Positions 1 through 10,834 of a DNA stretch of 64,000 nucleotides are shown in pieces. The notes under the pieces are model-generated. The model saw nothing but the letters and a program-made list of their open reading frames with translations, was not told the origin of the DNA and ran no database searches. The position numbers were made by a program, and so were the translations under genes. Every line of letters begins with the position of its first letter. Positions within the stretch are counted from its first letter, which is position 1. Source of the DNA: Apiotrichum sp. Y4204 (taxonomy: Eukaryota; Basidiomycota; Tremellomycetes; Trichosporonales; Trichosporonaceae); NCBI GenBank assembly GCA_025531455.1, contig JAMYHL010000042.1, positions 124,001 through 188,000 on the forward strand, written 5' to 3'.

Positions 1-1
1 G

Positions 2-364
2 CTGGGTAACAACATCACCGGCAAGGCTCGCGTGATTGACTCGCCCGAGGTTCAGGCCATTGCCCAGCGTCTCGGCGTCGAGCCCGCCCAGGTTCTTATC
101 GCATGGGGCGCGAAGAACGGCTTCGCCGTCATCCCCAAGTCGGTCACCCCGTCGCGCATCAAGGTGGGTGTGGAACTGTAACTTTGCTAATGGCAGTCCA
201 ACTTCCAGACGTTTGATCTCGCGGACTCGGACTTTGAGGAGCTGAACCGCTGGGGTACCGCGAACCGTGTGCGCTCCAACATCCCGAACGAGTACAAGCC
301 GCGCTGGCCGATCAATGTGTTCAACGAGCCGTCTGAGCAGAAGGAGCCCAACCAGGTGTGGTAG
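2..364 (+). CDS. aldo/keto reductase, C-terminal part only
   Basis: This is the end of an NAD(P)H-dependent aldo/keto reductase whose 5' part lies outside the window. Exons are 2-163 and 197-364, separated by a 33-nt intron with a GCTAAT branch site. The visible 109 residues carry the usual C-terminal AKR features: a helix ending AQVLIAWGAKNG, the cofactor-binding stretch FAVIPKSVTPSRIK, and the FDLADSDFEELNR segment. Members reduce aldehydes and ketones or oxidise sugars and polyols in the cytosol; the substrate cannot be told from this fragment. Family assignment is firm, exact function unknown. Confidence 0.85.
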
Positions 365-725
365 AGGCCCGTACAAGGTAGACACGTAGACAGCATCAGT
401 CACACATCTCTAAGGCGGAACATGCATCGTGTGAACCCAGTCATGAGCGTCGATCGTGGATCGGTCAAGGATCGCCCGAGGATCTGGGTCGGATATGGAT
501 CGGATAATTAAAACCACGTGGAGCCTTATTTATGGCCGACCGCGCCGGCCTGACTGGTGAGTGGCTATGGCGGGGGTGGGGCACGCACTCGGGGCGCACT
601 GGCGCACTTGGTGACGCTCAGCCACCTGCAACAATTCCACAACTGCCGCAAGCACGTTCACTCTTTTACTTTCTCTGTTTCTCTTTCCATCGTACAACCT
701 TTATTCTAATTCCTATCATCCCACA
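365..725. other. intergenic region
   Basis: Short 3' region of the reductase gene and promoter of the next gene. It ends in a pyrimidine-rich leader (about 660-725). I see no gene here; the open frame starting at 532 is only a read-through of the leader and the next gene in a wrong frame. Confidence 0.6.
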
Positions 726-1862
726 ATGGCCTCAGCACCGAGCTCGTCGCGCGGGCGTCGCCAGTCCCAGAGCACGCTCGCGGCCATGGATGTTCCCCGC
801 TCGCGCTTCCACCCCGCCGCAATCGCCGGTGCTCTCATCAAGCACGGCAAGTATGTCGCGTTCGGCGCGGCAGGCATCTGGTGGCTCGACCTGCCTTCCG
901 CCGTCCCTGCCCTCCTCGACTCACAACACGTATGGCACAAGTGAGTTGGTGTTATGGGGATTGGTGAACGCCGGGAAAACGCTGGATGTCTCGGAGTACG
1001 CTTCCAGTGTCTCGGAGTCACCGCCTCAACTGTCCTTGCCACTTGCGGTTCATTGCTCACGCCAGGCGTGCGCTCTTCGCACACTTCGGTCTCCAGTCCG
1101 TCACCATCGTGAGTGCTTGCTGATAGTTGGATTCCTCAGCCGCATCGCTCACTCCAGCTTATCTTTCTCTACCTCATGCTCTTCCTTCCGTGGTTCCGCG
1201 GGTACCTGCCGAACGTGCGTTAAGAGTCGCGGCGGTTGCGACTGGCCTGGTAGCTGCGCCGCGCAGTGGCAAGACGCAGGCATAACAGGAAACATGGCTG
1301 GTCACAGTCGTTCTTTCTGCGGACCGACGTCGACTGACACAGGTACTTCCTGTCATGTCTGCGTCTCTGCGCCCATGCCTCGTCTGAGCAGCCGTCGTGC
1401 CTTCACCCCTTTCGGATATTGCTGACCCGCAGTACCCCAAATGGCAGCAGTCGAGGCGGCTCCGTGTCATTGTTCCAGTATGTGATCTGAGGCGCTCCCG
1501 CATTCCTCTCTGACACCAGGCCCTGACAGTTTCGATCCTACTTGGCTGGTCGTCGCTCGTGTTCGCGCTACGCTCCTCTGACCGCCCCACGCCGGGCGGG
1601 CCAATTCGGTTGGCCATTCGCGACGCGCTGAAGATCCACGCACCAGCAGGCTTTGGCTCGTTCAGTGCAATGGCGGGAGGTGAGTGGCGAGTGTTGAACG
1701 CGTCCGGCACGAGTTGAATTTGTGCCGGGCTTGAATAGGCTCGTCCATGGGGCGAGTTCTCCTCGCACCAAGCTAACAGCAGCGACCGCGGTTTACACGG
1801 CCGTCTTTGGCCTACTTGGCTTTATCCCCCAGCCGCGCCCGAGTGTCAAGAAGACGCAGTAA
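726..1862 (+). CDS. small multi-pass membrane protein, unknown function
   Basis: Predicted 200-residue protein from six exons: 726-940, 1066-1108, 1158-1214, 1433-1477, 1520-1679 and 1780-1862. All junctions are GT-AG and the phases fit. After a basic Ser-rich N-terminus come four hydrophobic stretches: around GIWWLDLPSAVPALL, LIFLYLMLFLPWF, ALTVSILLGWSSLVF and TAVYTAVFGLLGFI. A basic stretch (PKWQQSRRLRV) lies between the second and third, and the C-terminus is lysine-rich, suggesting an ER or other endomembrane protein. I do not recognise the family. The long fourth intron (1215-1432) is unusual for this locus and could hide a further small exon. Confidence 0.6.
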
Positions 1863-2407
1863 GCAGTCGCGCTGCAGGCCGCAGGAACCCGTGGTGGAGG
1901 CCCGGTGGGAAAGTGGCTGGCTCCCGCCATAATCTCGGCAAGGCCGGCCATCATCCACCGTCCCCTCATCTCCTACCCCCATCTTCTACCACATAGCCGT
2001 AATCCATGCTATACATGCGAGCACTAATACGATGAGATGTAATATACGATGCATGCAGACTATATTATCATGGTGCTTGATGGGGAACGTTCCTCCCCAA
2101 CAATGTCGTCAAGCAAGTTCGTGCCAAGCGGCCAAGCGGGCGGATCGTTCAGATTAGGAACAGGGGGCCGCGTGTAATCCGCGTGCAATCCCTTAATATG
2201 ACGCCCATGTACCGCCAATAGGAATTGCCTTGAACATCTATTAGCGGAACCTTTTAGTGGAGCGCGCTTCAGCGGCCAGACGCCCCATGACGCTTCTGTC
2301 GATCTCGATGCTGGCGCGTACTGAGATGGATCATGCTGGACGACTTTTTCGTGGTGTTCTACATATCATCTTGCCACTCTACACCACCACATTACACCAC
2401 TAACACA
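1863..2407. other. intergenic region
   Basis: 3' end of the membrane-protein gene and promoter of HBS1. An AT-rich patch around 1990-2070 probably belongs to 3' processing of the upstream gene. No gene seen. Confidence 0.5.
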
Positions 2408-4077
2408 ATGTCGCGACACCGATTTGTGAGGAATCTCGACTTGGATGGTAGGTACCGCAGCAATTTGCGTCTCGGCTAACATGCAGCGGAGCTCGACGAC
2501 CACGATGAGGAGTTCTACGAGGGCGAGGACGGCGAGGAGCCTGATGACGGGATGACGCCAGAGGAGCGCGGTGGGTCACGCCTGTAAAGCGATTCTAATT
2601 CTCAGCCCAGATGGTATCCGCGCTTCCCGTCGCGCGCGCCCAGCTCAAGGGCCTCAAGCCGCCGATATCGGACGCGGAGATCCAGGACTCGCTCTGGCAT
2701 TACTGGTTTGACGTGGACAAGGCCGTCTCGTGGCTGAAGAAGGACTGGGAAAAGAAGGGTAAGTCGTTTCGTGTCTGTCCTCGTTTCCCCCCAATCCCCC
2801 CGCACACGCGCCAGCACGCGCACGCCGGCGCTTGGCCCCGAGGCTGAGCAACAGGCGACCACGGACCGCCAGAACATCTCGTCCCGACCCCCGAACAGGC
2901 GCCGCGCGCAAGAAGGAAGACGCGGAAGCCCAAGCCAGTGGCGTCCGAGGAGAAGACCCAGCCCGTCGAAGCGACTCTCACTGCCCTCCAACGCCTCTCC
3001 CTTGCGCGTAAGGCAGCTGCATCTGCTTCCTCCGCAGCCCCATCGGGCCCTGCGTCTACCCCCTCATCGGCTCAAGGCTCCGTGCACTCCTCCGCTGTAC
3101 CATCCCCCACTGCAAGCCCAGCTCCATCAGATCCTTCGAAACCCCTTTCCAAACTCGCTCTTCTCCGGCAGAAGCGCATGGAGAGCGCCAAAGCGCCCAC
3201 GTCGGAGTCCACTCCGGCGTCCTCATCTCACGCCTCCGCGGACCTTGGATCTACCTCGTCGCCTGTGACCCATTCTGGGTCCCCTTCCTCTGAACCTTCT
3301 CCCTCGAATCCTCCCCCTGGTATGGCCACTCCCGATTCACCCGCCAAGCCGCTCTCGAAGCTTGCGCAAAAGATGGCCGCCGCGCGAGCGGCTCGCGAGG
3401 CCGCTGTGCCCACGTCACTTCCCGTCACGCCCCACGAGACCCCCTCTTCCGATCCTGTTCCAGAGCCCATCGACGAGATGTGGGCCTTCACGGCGCCCAC
3501 CCCAGCACCAGCGTCCGTCTTCTTCAGCATTCTCACCACACACACTCCCGAGTCTGCTCTGCCTGAGCCCCCGTCCCTCGCCGACATGCACATCGCAGTG
3601 CGTGACCGTGAAGCGGCTGGCCGCAAGGTCCGCGATGCGTTTGGCCCCGGCGTAGAGAGCCCTGACGACATCGTCCTGCGTAAACGAGACGGGCGCGCAG
3701 GGACAGCTGCGATTTCTGGTACTTCCGGTGCCACCGGCGAAAAGGCCCAGGCGGTGCGCGCCGTGGCCGCTGAGACACCGTTTCCACCCTCCGAAGTCAA
3801 GGAGCCTCCCAAGACCCAAGACAAGGAGCTCAGCAAGCCAAAGGACAAGGAACCGCCTGCCAAGTCCAAGTCCAAGGATGCTGCGCGCGGCGGGAGACCA
3901 TCACGGGGAAGGACGCAGTCGCCGACTAAGACATCCAACAGCGGCAACGGGCGGCGCGCGTCACCAGAGAAGGCTGCGGAGAAGGCACCATCGGGCTCGA
4001 ATCCATCCTCTCAGCCGACAGGCCGCCCCGGCGGCCGTCCCCCACCTCGCCCAAAAGCATCCAAATCCAAGCAATAG
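2408..4077 (+). CDS. SKI7-like short isoform of the HBS1 locus
   Basis: The alternative product shares exons 2408-2447, 2487-2570 and 2606-2758 with HBS1, then reads a large Pro/Ser-rich exon from about 2873 to a TAG at 4075-4077, giving 493 residues without a GTPase domain. The acceptor at 2872 (GACCGCCAG) keeps phase 1; one at 2938 would also fit and shortens the start of the exon. The exon contains KPLSKLA repeats and a conserved-looking aromatic segment (DEMWAFTAPTPAPASVFFSIL), then a basic disordered tail. In several eukaryotes HBS1 and SKI7 are made from one gene by alternative splicing, SKI7 bridging exosome and Ski complex. That this exon binds the exosome is inference; its coding nature is well supported by the long open frame and matching phase. 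Confidence 0.7.
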
Positions 4078-5902
4078 CGTAGCCCGAGATGTCACTGATG
4101 TCTCCCTGGCGCGTGTGCTCGTGTGCTATCTCGATCTCTCCCTTTGCATTTTGCCCGCTCCTCTTCTAGTTGCTGACAGCAGTTGCCAAAGCCAGCCAGG
4201 CTGCCCAGCGGTCCAAGTCGCTGCCAGCCAAGCAGCGTGTGCAGACGTCAGGTGTCATGTCGCGCACTGGGTCTACATCTCCCAGCAGCCGCGGATCAGC
4301 AGCGAGCACCCCTGTGCGGCAGCGCTCGGCAACGCCCAAGACACCCCAGCTTTCTATTGCGCAACAGGATATGGCAGCCCTACACCTTGGGTCAGACGTT
4401 GACGAAGAGGAGCTAGCACGCGAACGGGCAAAGTACGAGGAAAAGTTTGTGCCGACCATGAAGCACGAGGAGATTATTGCCAAGGTAGTCAAGCAGGAGG
4501 CGGAGAGCGGAAAGAAGAATATCTCTTTGGTTGTTGTTGGTGAGTGCTGAGTCACACACTTAGATCTCTCTTTCTTACTTCAGGCCACGTCGACGCTGGC
4601 AAGTCGACGCTCATGGGACGAGTGTTGTTCGACCTCGGCGAGTTGAGCCAACGGGACATGGACAAGAACGAGCGGGGTAGCAAGCGCGTCGGCAAGGGTA
4701 GCTTCGCGCTTGCCTGGGGACTCGACGCTCTTGGCGATGAGCGTGACCGCGGCGTGACGATCGATATTGCGACAACGCATTTCGAGACCGAGCACCGTAA
4801 TGTGACGCTTCTCGATGCCCCCGGTCACCGCGACTTTATTCCGGCGATGATCTCGGGAGCTGCGCAGGCGGATGTGGCGCTGTTGGTCATTGACGGCTCG
4901 CCAGGAGGCTTTGAATCGGGCTTCGAGCGCGGCGGCCAAACCCGCGAGCACGCGTGGCTTGTTCGTTCGCTGGGCGTCAAGGAGATTATTGTCGGCATCA
5001 ACAAGATGGACGTGGTCTACTGGAATCAGGACCGGTACGACGACATTGTCGACGCGCTCAAGCCGTTCCTTGCGTCGGCTGGTTTCGCCGCGGCCAAGAC
5101 CGTTTTCCTCCCGCTAGCAGCAATGGAAGGCACAAACATTGCCGAGCCGAACCTTCCCCCCGAGGCGGACTGGTACCAGGGCCCGACGCTTATTGCCGCC
5201 CTGGACAAGGTTGAGGTCCCAGAGCGTCCGTACGCCGCACCCCTGCGCATCCCGCTGTCGAATGTGTTCAAGGGCCAGACGGCAATCGCCTCCGGTGTTG
5301 CTGTCCAGGGCCGTCTCGCTTCAGGTATTGTCCAGGTCGGCGACGCCGTCCGTGCCATGCCCGGAGACGTGATGGCGAATATCAGGAGTGAGTCTAACAA
5401 TGCAAGTCAGATCCAGATACTCATATCAGCAATCGAGGTGGATGACGACACGGCGCCGTACGCCGTCGCCGGACAGAACGTTACGCTATATCTGTCCGGC
5501 TGCGACGCGAACCAGCTCGCAATTGGGAGTGTTCTCTGCCCGCCGTCGCGGCCCGTGCGCCTCGTGTCCAAGTTTACGGCGCAGATTCTTGTGTTTGACG
5601 TCAGCATGCCCATCATCACGGGCACGCAGGTCGAGCTCTTCCACCACAGCGTCAACGTCCCGGCCGCCATTACACGGCTGCTGGCCATCAACGAAAAGGG
5701 CCAGGTTGTCAAGACCAACCCACGCGTCCTGCAGAAGGGTGTGACGGCCACTGTGGAGATTACGCTCCGCCCGCCCACGGGTTCGTCCCGCACGGCCGCG
5801 ATACCTCTCGAGACTGCTGCGGAGAACAAGGAGATGGGCCGCGTACTCATCCGCCGTAGTGGAGAGACCATTGCGGCCGGCATGGTCACCCAGCTTCTTT
5901 AG
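2408..5902 (+). CDS. HBS1: ribosome-rescue GTPase HBS1 (long isoform, SKI7-like exon skipped)
   Basis: HBS1 is an eRF3/EF-1A-like GTPase that works with Dom34/Pelota to release stalled ribosomes in no-go decay. Exons proposed: 2408-2447, 2487-2570, 2606-2758, 4180-4539, 4584-5387, 5430-5902, giving 637 residues, close to known HBS1 proteins. The first three exons encode the small helical HBS1_N domain (DAEIQDSLWHYWFDVDKAVSWL). The G domain shows GHVDAGKST, the DRGVTID switch, DAPGH and NKMD, followed by two beta-barrel domains. The join 2758 to 4180 (acceptor TGACAG) or 4183 keeps phase 1, whereas including the large exon at 2873 leads to a stop at 4075. The last intron (42 nt) is a multiple of three and stop-free, so retention would add 14 residues. 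Family certain; exon skipping is inferred from phase. Confidence 0.85.
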
Positions 5903-5992
5903 GTATACAAATTACAGAAGTACATGCATGTGGTACAGCATATGTGCGCGCAGTCCGTAACCGGCCACTGGACTTTGATGCGGCGCCACACT

Positions 5993-8361
5993 TCACCGCC
6001 ATCCAAATAATTGCTCGATAGGTACATCCTCCACGACGCCCTCGACGAGATCAAACGGGAGCGAGAGAAACTCGGCAAAGTCGACGCCCTCGTCCGGCAC
6101 GCGCGGGGTCACCTGCGCAGCCCTCACGACCCCGCCATCAGGGAGCACGACATGGCTCTCAAAGTGTTCCCGCACCTCTTCGAGATCAACGTCCCGCTCA
6201 CGAATGCCATCCACGCGCTGCTTTAGCGCGCCAGCAATCCACTCCGCGCCGTACCAGTACCGCGCGAGCTTGGCGAGGCCCTGCTGCAGTGTAGAGATAT
6301 TGGTCGTGGCCACTGTCGTGAGGAGGGCACGGGAAAGGCCGCTCGTGCTTGCAGTGCTCGCCCCGGGCGCAGGCATGTCCTCTTCGTCTTCGGGGACGGA
6401 TTGCAAGTTGGCACTCTCTGCGTCATCTGACGGCGCGACCTGCTGCTGCTCGATTTCTGCCGTCAGACCCGAAAAAAAAAAAATCCGCTCACTCACCCTT
6501 GACGTAGCAGCACCCGGCGACGAAGAAGGCTTGGTTCACGAACGGAAGGGCAAAGTACGCGTGAGGATTGATAATGTCTGAAAGAACGAGTATATCGCCA
6601 ATGGTCCGTGCCGAGTTTCGCCACAGCGAGGATGTGGATGGGGTGGTCGTTCCGCTCCCAGTGCCACCACTTGTTCGGGTCGACTCGGCCGACGCGCGCG
6701 ACAGGAGTGACGACCCGGTTAGGAATCCTGATGCCTTTTGTCAGCTCCTCAGTTCCGCGTGCGCTGCCACTCACGATGACAGTGTGCATCCAAAGATGGA
6801 GGTGCAGAAAAATGGGGCCGTTGTGCGCCGCCGAGTGCCGCTGCAAGTTTGTCACGTTCCACGTCATGTCTTCCGGGAGTCGGTTGTACTCCTTGATCGC
6901 ATCTGCACGAGCGGCGTGAGCGTCCCCGCCCTGCGCGCGGTTAAGCGCGTTGATTAATGGCCCGTACGCGAGCATCATGCGCGCCGCGAATGGGAATGGC
7001 GAGCGAGCACCCCCAGCCTGGGGACTACTGGCCATCCGCACGTCCTTGTCGCTCGGGAATGCCTGCGTGATGTCGTCTGGGCGGAACGCCGTCTGCCTCC
7101 CCACGCCGAACGCAAGCGCATAGTCCATGAGGAGGACGCTCCAGAACACCAGCCGGTCTCGCCGCCGCTCCTCCTCTGGCGCGTCGTCTGGCGGCGCTAC
7201 ATGCAGCCCGCAGTCGATCGCCATTCGCACCGCACATCCAGTGAGCATCCACACTTCGCTCTCCGAGTCCGCGGCGAAGCCCATGTGTGCGAGAAGCACA
7301 AAGGCAGCGACGGTCTCGCGCCGCGGGAGACCCAGCATCGAGCCAAGCAGCGCCTTGGCGCGCTCGTAAAAGACGTTTCCGTACGCATAGGGCTCCAAAC
7401 CTGGAAGTGCGATGGCCGGATGATTGGAGAATCTAATGAGAATAAACTTCTGATTACACAGGTCACCCACCTCGCAGCAACAGCGGCGATCGCCAGAAGA
7501 AGGAAGACGCTCGCTGTCCCCGCCTCGATCTCGGCCCCGAGCTCGGGGGCATTGATAAAGGGGAACTGGCAGCCAAAGTGGTGGACAAACACCTCGATGA
7601 GGTGACGCATCACGTCTGGCATGACACTCCCATCCGGTCCGATGAGCGCCTCCCCGCGGACCTGTTTAGGCGCCGCCACGACCCCACTCGGTGCAGGCGG
7701 CGCGACTCGGACGCGCAACGTGTACTTCTTCAGCCCTGGAGTGAGAGCCGTTTGTCCATGCGGTCGCCACCACGACACCTTGACCGTCTTCGAGTCCGCG
7801 GGGCTGGTGGCGCTGCGCGGTGCCTCGGGATCGGCGGGGGACGCGTCCTCCACTGTCGGGAGGCGGGAGCTCACTGCCCAGACAAACTGGGCAGGATCGG
7901 GAGGAAGGCCCGGTGAATCGGGATGGGAAATGCCGGGTGGTGGTGCCGCGAGAGAGGCAGCGCCGCTGGTAAGCAGTCGGTCCAGCCATCCCTCAGCGAG
8001 CATGTTGGTACTTGTCGAATTAGAACTACTCCCAACCCCGCTTGTCCCCGCCACGCGCCCGATCGACGCGAGCTGGGCATTTCGATACCGCTGTAAGCGC
8101 GCCTTGCTGCTCCGCCCATCTTCGGTCGGCCACGCGCACGGCAGCTCTGCCTCCACGCAGTTTGGACACGGCGCGGGCGGGAGCGCCCCGCACTTGGATT
8201 TACGCTGGCGGCACTGTGAATGTGAGATGGGGCGCGCGCAGCAGACATACCTGGAGACATGCGGTGCGGCTGCGAGAAAACTTGTGTCGCTTCGCTGGGG
8301 GAGTGCGGTCGTGGCTCTGGCTCGGGGAGGCGGAGGACTCGCCCTTTGAAGATGGGGACAT
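5993..8361 (-). CDS. Zn2Cys6 fungal-type transcription factor
   Basis: Predicted 737 residues from five exons (8361-8251, 8213-7471, 7432-6775, 6734-6497, 6456-5993), all with 37-40 nt introns and matching phases. The first intron splits the zinc cluster: cysteines at about 35, 38, 45, 53, 56 and 63 in the pattern C-X2-C-X6-C-X7-C-X2-C-X6-C, with the basic CRQRKSKC core. The middle part is a fungal_trans domain (AARFSNHPA, YAYGNVFYERAKALLG, CAVRMAIDCGLHV). The end has the typical INPHAYFALPFVNQAFFVAGCCY segment. It should be a nuclear DNA-binding regulator; the target pathway cannot be read from sequence. I chose the ATG at 8361; an ATG at 8416 would need an extra intron. Convergent with HBS1, with only about 90 bp between stops. 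Confidence 0.88.
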
Positions 8362-9007
8362 GTCGAGGGAGGATATTGGGTGATCGATAGGGCTCAACTT
8401 CTACCTGATCGGTCATGATGTTGTGGACGACATACCAAGCTTCTTAGACCCAGGTCGGATATGTCCAGCCCGTGCCTGGAAATAGGCCGAGATTGCACCG
8501 TGAAGATGCCGAGATGTGTGAGAGGCAGCTGTGCGGATTGTGCACTGGACAGAGTGTTGCATGCCATAGTGGACATAGGGTATGAGCAGACGTTTTCTGT
8601 ATAGATGTTGCAGCTTCCAAGGGAGCAAGATGCCGCTATTGCATCAGTCATTGAGCTCACGATCAGATACCTCGAGCTCGCGTGCACCGCACCCAGCGAG
8701 CAAAGCTCACTTAATGACGTCAACTCTCTGAGACCAAGTGCCACATAACGTGAAAAAGGAAGCAGCCGCTATCGCCATCCACGTGAAGATCACCTGGCAG
8801 ATTAATTTTGGTTCCGCTCCGAAAAGTCAGTCCCACCTCGTTTGAGGTCGAGTGCTCGCTCTCCGACTTTTTGTCGCAGCCGACCGACCACCTCCGCGCA
8901 CCTCTCGGACATCGAACACTATCATCTCCGACGCCGACACCGTCAATAAAAGCCTGCTCGGCAGCCCCCTTCCTCTCGACTAGTCCGCCCCTCCCCGCTC
9001 GCCCACC
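8362..9007. other. divergent promoter region
   Basis: About 650 bp shared between the Zn2Cys6 factor (leftward) and NAM9 (rightward). The last 150 bp before NAM9 are pyrimidine-rich, as in other leaders of this window. No gene seen. Confidence 0.5.
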
Positions 9008-10381
9008 ATGCGCGAAAAGAACCCGTTCAACCTCAAGCGGGTCGTCCCGAAGATGGTGCGTAGCGAGCTCTGTCCCGGTCGTGTGCAAGCTTCACGCAAC
9101 CCGTCAGCTCGATACCGGTGCACGGCGCCTTTATCTTAGGATCGTCTCTGACAACAGTCGTGGAACGTTGAGAACCTGTACAGCCTGTGGCTGCGCACGA
9201 CGCAGGGCTCGCGCGTTTCGAGGGAAATGGATGTCCAGACCGGCATGTTCAACAAGCTGTTCAAGCAGCGCTGGGTCTCGAAGCGCCTCACCAAGCAGTA
9301 CCACGCCGAGCACATTTCCGCAAAGAAGTTTGAGCGGTGGTACCTGCCGTCAACCATGCCGCTGATCCGCAAGAACCCGGGCAAGGACTCGGTCGCGAGC
9401 TCGGAGCTGTCCAAGTGGGTCGAGGGCCGGTCCGCGGCTGGCGGGCGTACCACCTTGGAGCGCAAGATTGCGGCGATGGAGAAGGAGGCGACCGCACCCG
9501 TCGCAACCCTTATGTTTACCGAGGTCGAGCGCCGTATCGACTCGCTCATCTTCCGCGCGTGCTTTGCCTCCTCCGTGTGGCAGGCAAGGAACTACGTCGT
9601 CGGCGGACATGTGAAGGTTAATGGCCGTGTGGTGAGTACGAGTCGGAGGCGGTGATGAGTGAGGTGGAGACCATGGGAAGTGGAGTGCAGCAAAGGAGGT
9701 GGAATGGCCGCGAGAAGGACCTGAGCGGCGACTTGTTTGGACGTTTCTCACATCCAGGTCCGCAACCCGAACACGCTTCTGAACCCCGGAGACATGTTCA
9801 CCATCAACCCTAAGGTTGTTCCGTTTATCGCCAAGCCGAACCCCAAGACCGGCGAGGTTGAGGACCTTGAGCCCGCTCTGGATGGTGAGGCATCCGAGGC
9901 CGCCGCCGCTGAGGCGACGGAGAGCACCGAGACCGCCGAGGGAGCGACTGCCGCGGCTACGGAGGGCGCCGAGGCCGAGAGCCCAGCCAAGACTGAGGAG
10001 GAGCTGGCGAAGGAGGCTGAGGCGGCTGCGGAGGAGGCGCAGAAGGCTGAGGGCGCAGCCGCATGGGAGGCCGCCAAGTCGGCCAAGGCGGGCCCATTCC
10101 ACCGCGAAGTGAACGGCACACACTTTTCTCTTCCCTACTACGCGTCGCCGCACATTTTCGTCCCGGCATACATCCTCCCCTCGTACCTCACCTGCTCGGC
10201 AGTGTACCTCCGCCACCCGACCGCGCGTCCCGGCTACAGTGAGATCCCGTCCCCGTACTCGGCCAGCGGAGGTAGCATCAACTCGCTCTCGTGGGAGTGG
10301 TACCAGCGCCACGGTCCTCGTATGCGTGAGAACCGCCGCGCACGTCTCATGAACCCCCAGAGGACGCAGGACCGCAAGTAG
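9008..10381 (+). CDS. NAM9: mitochondrial ribosomal protein uS4m
   Basis: Small-subunit mitoribosome protein of the S4 family, which binds rRNA early in subunit assembly. Exons 9008-9055, 9158-9631 and 9758-10381 give 381 residues. The N-terminus ([23 protein letters not shown]) and the S4 RNA-binding region ([34 protein letters not shown], then NPGD) are clear. Between the S4 fold and the conserved C-terminus ([29 protein letters not shown]) lies an Ala/Glu-rich insertion of about 70 residues (around 213-285), likely a charged helix on the ribosome surface. The second intron sits exactly inside the S4 domain. Confidence 0.92.
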
Positions 10382-10834
10382 GGTAGTATAGCATTGCATG
10401 GCATGACATCATGACTCAGAGAGAGTGGGATGAACTCGAGAGCGAGGGCGGGCAGAGTAGGTGAGGAGAAAGCGGAAGGCCGACCTGGTGAGGGTCCGTA
10501 GCAGAAGACGACGGTGGTGGTAAGCGGGGCGGGCAGAGTCCGAGTTGTACAGCGTGTCATTCTATAGTTGCAAGCACCGTCAGGGTGCGGCGTCGTCGAC
10601 GACGTGCCGGCCCCCACGTCCGAAGCTCCGAAGCGCGAAACACCAGGCATCATGAACAGTGATCCGCGCCTTGAGTGATCGACGCGACGGAAGTAGGCCA
10701 CGTGGCATTTTATTATGTAACCATCATGCATCATCCGCCACCCAGTTCGTCGTGGCCGCCAAGCAGGCACAGCACTGCCCGTCACATCTTGCAACCACAC
10801 ATCCCACCACCATCCGCAACGACGAGCAACAACA
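10382..10834. other. intergenic region
   Basis: 3' end of NAM9 and promoter of HOB3. G-rich near 10440-10530 and ending in an adenine/cytosine-rich leader just before the HOB3 ATG. No gene seen. Confidence 0.5.

Noticed and set aside
4078..4169. Simple intron joining the large exon of the HBS1 locus to 4170
   Set aside because: The large exon has its TAG before any acceptable GT donor, and the acceptor at 4170 is phase 0, which no shared exon fits. Exon skipping explains the data better.
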